DNA of 5,600 nt from contig DNIF01000185.1 of NCBI GenBank assembly GCA_003485715.1, positions 1 through 5,600 of the forward strand, read 5' to 3'. The notes under the pieces are model-generated. The model saw nothing but the letters and a program-made list of their open reading frames with translations, was not told the DNA's origin and searched no databases. Below, one piece after another: positions 1 through 3,940 of the stretch; the first letter of the stretch is position 1; each line of letters opens with the position of its first letter. Source of the stretch: Gammaproteobacteria bacterium. Its GTDB lineage: Bacteria > Pseudomonadota > Gammaproteobacteria > UBA7966. The translations under genes were made by a program, and so were the position numbers.

Positions 1-597
1 GCCGCCTTCCTGATGTATGCGGCCACCTTCAGCAACATCGTGCTGGTCAGTCTCGAACTCCAGTATCTCGAGGGTGCCTCGGCCCTGGCAGCCGGCAAGG
101 TCATGCTGGTGCAGCCACTCACCATGACGCTGCTCGCGCCGCTGTTCGGGCGGTTGTCCGATCGCCTGGATCCACGCCTGCTCACCAGCACCGGCACGCT
201 GTTCGCCGGCCTCGGGCTCGTGGTGCTGGCCCTGCAGGCGGGCACTCATTCGCAGACTGCGCTCATCGCCGGGCTGCTCTCGGTGGGGCTCGGCTTCAGC
301 CTGTTCTCGGCACCGAACACCAACGCGCTGATGGGCTCGGTGCCGAAGTCCCGCTACGGTGCCGCGGCTGGCATCGTTGCCACGGCACGACTGGTGGGCC
401 AGCTTGCGAGTCAGTGGCTGGTGGTGCTCGTGTTCGCCTTCGTGATCGGCCACGTGGCCCTGGGTGAGGGCAATCAGGCGGAGCTCGCACGGGCACTGCA
501 CATCGCCTACTCCCTCGCTGCCCTGCTCTGCCTGCCTGCCCTGTGGTTCACTACCCGTGGACTCTGGCCCCGTCGGGCGACAGGTGATTGCCGATGA
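1..597 (+). CDS. MFS transporter, DHA2 (EmrB/QacA)-like, C-terminal part (5' end outside window)
   Basis: Membrane permease of the major facilitator superfamily; the substrate cannot be read from the sequence. The frame is open from base 1, so the 198 visible residues are only the C-terminal portion of a protein that is usually 450-510 residues in this family. Hydrophobic stretches lie near visible residues 3-19, 35-50, 61-79, 86-104, 135-151 and 166-184, giving about five to six membrane spans. A cytoplasmic-loop motif GRLSDRLDPRLL (about 50-61) resembles MFS motif A. The segment APNTNALMGSVP followed by YGAAAGIVATAR (about 104-130) is typical of drug:H+ antiporter-2 (DHA2) proteins. The short basic tail (WPRR) is consistent with a cytoplasmic C-terminus. 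Its TGA overlaps the mtnB ATG (ATGA, 594-597), so the two are probably cotranscribed and translationally coupled. Transport of a methylthio compound or efflux of an unrelated compound are both possible; family confidence is high, function unknown. Confidence 0.9.
   Translation, partial: AAFLMYAATFSNIVLVSLELQYLEGASALAAGKVMLVQPLTMTLLAPLFGRLSDRLDPRLLTSTGTLFAGLGLVVLALQAGTHSQTALIAGLLSVGLGFSLFSAPNTNALMGSVPKSRYGAAAGIVATARLVGQLASQWLVVLVFAFVIGHVALGEGNQAELARALHIAYSLAALLCLPALWFTTRGLWPRRATGDCR
582..586 (+). promoter_or_regulatory. Ribosome binding site of mtnB, inside the upstream gene
   Basis: AGGTG lies 7 bases before the ATG at 594, inside the last codons of the permease gene. It decides the mtnB start: an in-frame TTG at 588 is only one base away from this site and is too close to use, while ATG 594 has ideal spacing and forms an ATGA overlap with the permease stop. 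Confidence 0.6.
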
Positions 598-1217
598 ACA
601 CACTCGAACCACGCGCGGCCCTGGTCGCAACCATGCGGCGTCTGCACACACGCGGCTGGGCCGAGGGCACCGGCGGCAACTTCTCGGTGGTGAGCAGTCG
701 CGAGCCACTGCGTCTGCTCATGGCACCGAGTGGCGTGGACAAGGGCCTGGTTGAAGCCGACGCCCTCATCGAGGTGGACGAGGGCGGGCAGGTCTTGAGT
801 GGAGGCGGCCGTGCCTCGGCGGAGTTCCTCCTCCATCTCGCCTTCGTTCGTGCGCGCGGAGCCGGTGCCGTTCTGCACACCCATTCCGTGACCGCTACCG
901 TGCTCTCGCTTGCCGCCCTCGACGCCGGATCGATCCACATCGGCGGCCTCGAGATGCTGAAGGGCCTGAGCGGCGTCACAACCCACGAGCACCACGAATA
1001 CATCCCGGTGCTGCCGAACACGCAGGATATGGGCGCCTGCGCGGAAATGGTCGCGGCGACGCTCGCGGCGTGGCCGACGGCTCACGCCGTGCTGCTGGCC
1101 GGACATGGCCTCTACACCTGGGGTGTGGACCTCGCCGAAGCCGAACGTCACACGCAGATCCTCGAGTTTCTGCTCGAGGTGTGCTGGCGACAGCGCCTGT
1201 TGGGGTCAGGTCGATGA
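594..1217 (+). CDS. mtnB: Methylthioribulose-1-phosphate dehydratase MtnB
   Basis: Cytoplasmic zinc enzyme of the class II aldolase/adducin fold. It dehydrates 5-methylthioribulose-1-phosphate to 2,3-diketo-5-methylthiopentyl-1-phosphate in methionine salvage. The protein is 207 residues, the usual length for the family. Visible landmarks are the phosphate/substrate loop EGTGGNFS (24-31), the zinc ligands His95 and His97 in HTHS and His171 in AGHGLYTWG (169-177), and the probable catalytic acid Glu120 in LEMLKG. These correspond by spacing to His115, His117, His195 and Glu139 of the human homologue APIP. The GHGLYTWG block separates MtnB from fuculose-phosphate aldolases and ribulose-phosphate epimerases of the same fold. 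The start is ATG 594, chosen for its ribosome site and 4-base overlap with the permease. mtnD and mtnC downstream encode later steps of the pathway. No truncation or missing key residue is seen. Confidence 0.95.
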   Translation: MNTLEPRAALVATMRRLHTRGWAEGTGGNFSVVSSREPLRLLMAPSGVDKGLVEADALIEVDEGGQVLSGGGRASAEFLLHLAFVRARGAGAVLHTHSVTATVLSLAALDAGSIHIGGLEMLKGLSGVTTHEHHEYIPVLPNTQDMGACAEMVAATLAAWPTAHAVLLAGHGLYTWGVDLAEAERHTQILEFLLEVCWRQRLLGSGR

Positions 1218-1363
1218 CCTGCGGCAGGCTGTACGCTGCCCTGGACATGGGATCGCCGGAACGGGCCCGGTTATAGTCCGGTCCGGATACTGGCCGCCCC
1301 ATTTGGCTCCGCCGGGCCGCGAGTGCGACCCGCCGCAAGCCACCCAGCGCAGGGAGAACCGAC
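1218..1363 (+). promoter_or_regulatory. mtnB-mtnD spacer, possible internal promoter or processing site
   Basis: A 146-base non-coding gap inside an otherwise overlapping gene set. It begins with a compact dyad at 1207-1221, CAGGTC-GAT-GACCTG, that spans the mtnB stop codon. A TATAGT hexamer (1272-1277) matches the sigma70 -10 consensus at 5 of 6 positions, but no acceptable -35 box lies 16-18 bases upstream. No T-run follows any hairpin, so a classic intrinsic terminator is not visible. Whether mtnD-mtnC have their own promoter is therefore undecided. Confidence 0.25.
1351..1356 (+). promoter_or_regulatory. Ribosome binding site of mtnD
   Basis: AGGGAG lies 7 bases before ATG 1364. It is strong and well spaced, and it fixes the mtnD start. 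Unlike mtnC, mtnD does not depend on an upstream gene for ribosome loading. Confidence 0.7.
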
Positions 1364-1894
1364 ATGGCAGTCCTGAGTTTTCGCGACACGGGCGGGGATG
1401 TCCGTGAAGCCGCCTCCATCACGGCCCTGCTCGCCGAGCGAGGTGTGGCCTTTCGGCAATGGCAGCCGGGTCGGCCTCTGGGCAGCGACGCCACGGCGGA
1501 TGAAGTGCTGGCCGCCTACGCCCACGAGATCGATCTGCTCAAAGCCGAGGGCGGTTACGTCACGGCCGATGTGATCGACATCCACCCCGACACCCCCAAC
1601 CTCGACACGATGCTCGCCAAATTCGACAAGGAGCACTGGCACGACGAAGACGAAGTGCGCTTCATCATCGAGGGGCACGGGCTGTTCCATCTCAACCTCG
1701 GCGGCGAGGTGGTGAGTGTGACGGTGGGGCCGGGAGACATGCTGGTCGTTCCGGGCGGATCGCTGCACTGGTTCCATCTCTGCGAGGACCGACGCATCCG
1801 CGCCATCCGGCTGTTCAAGGACATGTCCGGGTGGACCCCGCACTACAGCGACTCCGGCAAGGACCGGGATTACCCGCCGGTCTGCATCCTCTGA
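1364..1894 (+). CDS. mtnD: Acireductone dioxygenase MtnD (ARD)
   Basis: Cytoplasmic cupin metalloenzyme. With Fe2+ it cleaves 1,2-dihydroxy-3-keto-5-methylthiopentene with O2 to 4-methylthio-2-oxobutanoate and formate. The Ni2+ form of the family gives an off-pathway reaction releasing CO, and sequence alone cannot tell which metal is bound. The protein is 176 residues, normal for bacterial ARD. The metal ligands are all present: His91, His93 and Glu97 in EHWHDEDEVRF (90-100) and His135 in GGSLHWF (131-137), matching the His96/His98/Glu102/His140 set of the Klebsiella enzyme. The first cupin motif continues into EVRFIIEGHGLFHL, and the second contains GPGDMLVVPGG (122-132), the expected turn before the last histidine. 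The start has a strong ribosome site. The TGA at 1892-1894 shares its last base with the mtnC ATG, so the two are cotranslated. The substrate is made by MtnC, encoded next. Confidence 0.96.
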   Translation: MAVLSFRDTGGDVREAASITALLAERGVAFRQWQPGRPLGSDATADEVLAAYAHEIDLLKAEGGYVTADVIDIHPDTPNLDTMLAKFDKEHWHDEDEVRFIIEGHGLFHLNLGGEVVSVTVGPGDMLVVPGGSLHWFHLCEDRRIRAIRLFKDMSGWTPHYSDSGKDRDYPPVCIL

Positions 1895-2673
1895 TGGCAG
1901 CCCGGCCGGCCCTGGGCGCTGCGTCGCGCGGGCAACTCGGGCCCGGCGATGCCTCCGTTCGCGTGGTGCTCCTCGATATCGAGGGCACCACCACGCCCAT
2001 CGCCTTCGTGCATGCAGTCCTCTTTCCCTATGCCGCCCGCGCCCTGCCCGCCTTTCTCGAGGGCCATGCCTTCGATAGCGCGGTGGCCGCAGACATCGCC
2101 CTGCTCGCACACGAGTACGCGGCCGAAAAGGCCAGCGGGAACGCGGATCTGCCACCCTGGGATGGCGCCTCCGGTGCGGCGGGGGCCATTCCTTACTTGC
2201 AGTACCTGATGCGCCAGGACCGCAAATCGACTGCCCTCAAGTCGCTGCAGGGGCGAGTATGGGAGATGGGCTATCGCACCGGGGAACTGGTGGGACAACT
2301 CTTCGAGGATGTCGCCCCGAGCCTCGCCGGCTGGCACGCCGCCGGCCTGCGGCTCGCAATTTTTTCCTCCGGCTCGATACACGCCCAGCAATTGCTGTTC
2401 CGCCACAGCGAGGCTGGCGATCTGACGCCCTATCTCGCCGGTTACTTCGACACGCGCAGCGGCCCCAAGCGGGAGGCGTCGAGTTACCGATGCATCGCGC
2501 AAGCGATGGAAGTCGCACCCGAGGCGATGCTCTTCGTCTCCGATGTGGCTGCCGAGCTGGACGCCGCGCGCGCGGCTGGTTGCGCTACGGCACTGAGCGT
2601 GCGTCCGGGCAACGCGCCCGTCGAGGGTACGGAGCACCCGCGCATCACGAGTCTCGGGGACCTCGGCCTGTAG
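1894..2673 (+). CDS. mtnC: Enolase-phosphatase E1 MtnC
   Basis: Haloacid dehalogenase (HAD) superfamily, Mg2+-dependent. It enolises 2,3-diketo-5-methylthiopentyl-1-phosphate and then removes the phosphate to give the acireductone used by MtnD. Of 259 residues, HAD motif I is DIEGTTTP (28-35), with nucleophile Asp28 and general acid/base Glu30. The DxEGTT form is diagnostic of E1 enzymes. Motif II is FSSGS (157-161), the conserved lysine is Lys192 in GPKR, and motif III is FVSDVAAELDAARAAG (214-229), with Asp217 and Asp223 for magnesium. The cap region includes PWDG and GRVWEMGY (120-127). The start ATG 1894 overlaps the mtnD stop by one base, and no Shine-Dalgarno site is visible, so translation probably depends on termination-reinitiation. 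From this start the protein carries about 20 unconserved residues before the HAD core, making it longer than typical E1 (about 230 residues). GTG codons at 1963 or 1966 would give a family-like N-terminus but also lack a ribosome site. Confidence 0.95.
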   Translation: MAARPALGAASRGQLGPGDASVRVVLLDIEGTTTPIAFVHAVLFPYAARALPAFLEGHAFDSAVAADIALLAHEYAAEKASGNADLPPWDGASGAAGAIPYLQYLMRQDRKSTALKSLQGRVWEMGYRTGELVGQLFEDVAPSLAGWHAAGLRLAIFSSGSIHAQQLLFRHSEAGDLTPYLAGYFDTRSGPKREASSYRCIAQAMEVAPEAMLFVSDVAAELDAARAAGCATALSVRPGNAPVEGTEHPRITSLGDLGL

Positions 2674-2691
2674 GGCGGCGGCAGGCTGCGT

Positions 2692-2757
2692 CGGGGATCC
2701 GGTTCTTCCGTGGCGACAGGGTGACGACACTGGATCCCCGCCTGCGCGGGGATGACG
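2692..2757. repeat. Dispersed intergenic hairpin repeat (palindromic, REP-like)
   Basis: The core is a perfect hairpin: ATCCCCGC (2734-2741), a CTGC loop, then GCGGGGAT (2746-2753). An outer copy of the arm, CGGGGATCC (2692-2700), is the exact reverse complement of GGATCCCCG (2732-2740), so the left arm can pair either outward or inward. On the - strand the core reads through as HPRAGGDP, the familiar spurious peptide produced by a hairpin repeat scattered between genes in many proteobacterial genomes. It lies between two convergent genes, where it may end or protect transcripts from both sides. There is no T-tract, so it is not a textbook intrinsic terminator. It has no coding capacity, and family membership is recognised from memory rather than by search. 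Confidence 0.8.
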
Positions 2758-2804
2758 GAGTGGGCGGGGATGACGTGGGGTGCGGCAGGGGCGTGGGGTG
2801 CGGG
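2746..2804. repeat. Degenerate tandem array, 18-bp period
   Basis: Three consecutive 18-base units start at 2746, 2764 and 2782, and the first five bases of a fourth (GCGGG) start at 2800. Units 1 and 2 share the 12-base head GCGGGGATGACG. Units 2 and 3 share the tail CGTGGGGT and continue identically into the next unit, giving a 12-base direct repeat CGTGGGGTGCGG at 2774 and 2792. Unit 1 begins with the right arm of the hairpin repeat, so the array appears to have grown by duplication of the repeat's edge. It is strongly G-rich on the + strand. Confidence 0.7.
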
Positions 2805-2824
2805 AACGATTCAGCAGGTACCGC

Positions 2825-3763
2825 TCAGTCGCCTGCCGCCGTGTGCCGCGCCGGCACCAGTTCCATCCAGAAGCCCAGCCAGCCGAGTTCATCATCTGCG
2901 GTGCCGGTCGCAAGCTCCGGACGGATGCGCGGGCGCACCGCTGCGAGCTCGCTGGCGGAAAGCATCCCCGTGGGCGCGAGGGCTTTGAGTTCGAGGCCGG
3001 CTGCCTCTGCCCAACGCCGGTAGAGGCCGACGCGCCAACGGTTCGGAAAGCCCTTGTGGCTGTACATGAGGGCGTAGAGCCAGCCGGGCCAGCTCAGAAA
3101 ATCGAAGGGTATCTGGCGATCGAGACCGTGACTCTTGAGGTCCACCTGATGCACGGCCACGCCGCCCGGGCGCAGCGCGCGACGCATGTCGGCAAACAGC
3201 GCGGCGAGGTCGTGGACGTGTTCAAGCACGGCCCGTGACAGGATGAGGTCGAAAGCCGCCTCGGCGCCGCTGGTGCCATCGTGCGTCACCCGGTATTCGA
3301 TGCGCAGGGGATCGAGTCCGCTCGCCGGGTCACCAGCCACCCGGAAGGCTGCGGCAGCCCGCAGACGCGGGCCTTCCGGGAGCCCCGCGAGCAGCGCGCG
3401 ATAGATCGCCACGTTCGCCGGACTCAAGCGTTCGAGCGGGAAACGGTCCACGCAAACCACCCTCTCCGCTCCGTAGGCAATGCACATCAGCGCCACCCCG
3501 AGTACGTCGCCTGGCCCATATTCGAGCACGTGCAGCCCGGCGAGCGCTCGAGGATCCGCCGGCTCGCGCCCCAGCCGCGCGCAGTACTCGGCGTGACAGC
3601 GACGGAAGTAGTCCGCGTTGTTCTCGGCACCCACGTCCTCGGCACCACGCCCGGTCTGGCGGGTCAGGCGCACGTACAGGGCCGGCGCGAAGCGCGCCAG
3701 CAGGTTGCTGGCGATGGCGGAAAGGCAGCGTCGGGTATCGGCCAGCCGGCTCGTGGGCGACAT
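2825..3763 (-). CDS. Class I SAM-dependent methyltransferase, substrate unknown
   Basis: Predicted soluble methyltransferase of 312 residues with a Rossmann-like core of the Methyltransf_11/25 type. SAM-binding motif I is VLEYGPGDVLG (79-89), and the acidic residue ending strand 2 is Asp106 in VVCVDRF. The motif IV region is FDLILSRAVLEHVHD (171-185), and the post-motif LRPGGVAVHQVDL (197-209) is followed by an aromatic-rich segment (about 219-245) containing MYSHKGFPNRW. That C-terminal block resembles methyltransferases found in polysaccharide or lipid clusters, but I cannot assign a substrate. The frame stays open upstream to 3886. I chose ATG 3763 because it has a ribosome site, gives a normal family N-terminus, and avoids a proline-rich, low-complexity leader of 41 residues. 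The gene is convergent with mtnC and divergent from the flippase-acyltransferase gene, so it appears to be transcribed alone. Confidence 0.88.
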   Translation of the reverse strand: MSPTSRLADTRRCLSAIASNLLARFAPALYVRLTRQTGRGAEDVGAENNADYFRRCHAEYCARLGREPADPRALAGLHVLEYGPGDVLGVALMCIAYGAERVVCVDRFPLERLSPANVAIYRALLAGLPEGPRLRAAAAFRVAGDPASGLDPLRIEYRVTHDGTSGAEAAFDLILSRAVLEHVHDLAALFADMRRALRPGGVAVHQVDLKSHGLDRQIPFDFLSWPGWLYALMYSHKGFPNRWRVGLYRRWAEAAGLELKALAPTGMLSASELAAVRPRIRPELATGTADDELGWLGFWMELVPARHTAAGD

Positions 3764-3773
3764 TGGAGACGGA

Positions 3774-3778
3774 TCCTC
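3774..3778 (-). promoter_or_regulatory. Ribosome binding site of the methyltransferase gene
   Basis: On the - strand GAGGA precedes ATG 3763 with a 10-base spacer, slightly long but usable. It supports this start over upstream ATG codons in the same open frame. Confidence 0.45.
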
Positions 3779-3929
3779 GTTCGAGTGCGGATCAGGCGGG
3801 CCGTCGGACGGGCCCGGGACTGGGTGCCCTGGACAGCGCGGTGCTGTACAAGTGCGTTGCGGCAAGAAACGACTTTTGCGTTGCAACTATCGTCACGCAA
3901 ACAGGCCTCCCGTACCTCCTGTCAGTCGC

Positions 3930-3934
3930 GAGGA
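3930..3934 (+). promoter_or_regulatory. Ribosome binding site of the flippase-acyltransferase gene
   Basis: GAGGA lies 6 bases before ATG 3941. Another ATG at 3934 overlaps this site and is in a different frame, so 3941 is the start. Confidence 0.65.
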
Positions 3935-3940
3935 TGAACC

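Larger units (their letters stand above)
3764..3940. promoter_or_regulatory. Divergent intergenic region with palindromic elements
   Basis: This 177-base spacer separates two divergently oriented genes and should hold both promoters. The part from about 3849 to 3903 is visibly less GC-rich than its surroundings. It contains the direct repeat TGCGTTGC (3853-3860 and 3877-3884, 24 bases apart), the palindrome GTTGCAAC (3880-3887) and the dyad TTTGCGT-N13-ACGCAAA (3875-3901). These are possible operator half-sites. No convincing -35/-10 pair was found on either strand. On the methyltransferase side, 3797-3816 can form a GC-only hairpin (CGGGCC/GGCCCG). Confidence 0.4.

Noticed and set aside
588..593. 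TTG 588 as the mtnB start
   Set aside because: It lies one base after the AGGTG ribosome site. ATG 594 has proper spacing and the ATGA overlap.
507..1151. 214-codon - strand frame opposite mtnB
   Set aside because: Shadow of mtnB, whose zinc and catalytic residues are all on the + strand.
1242..1277. TGGACA (1242-1247) and TATAGT (1272-1277) as a sigma70 promoter for mtnD
   Set aside because: Each hexamer matches consensus at 5 of 6 positions, but the 24-base spacing is far outside the 16-18 range.
1271..2155. 294-codon - strand frame over mtnD and the start of mtnC
   Set aside because: Antisense shadow of two well-identified genes, with an Arg-rich low-complexity product.
1221..2688. The same 11-mer GCGGCAGGCTG just after the mtnB stop (1221-1231) and just after the mtnC stop (2678-2688)
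   Set aside because: In GC-rich DNA of this length several 11-base matches are expected by chance, and the flanks do not match.
1870..2913. 347-codon - strand frame across mtnC and the intergenic repeat
   Set aside because: It reads through the hairpin repeat (HPRAGGDP) and antisense to intact mtnC. It has no family resemblance.
3797..3816. GC-only hairpin upstream of the methyltransferase as an attenuator or terminator
   Set aside because: No T-run on either strand and several competing pairings. Such short GC dyads are common in this composition.
3281..3937. 218-codon + strand frame opposite the methyltransferase and through the divergent spacer
   Set aside because: No domain, Arg/Ala/His-rich, and it overlaps the intact methyltransferase and the likely promoters.
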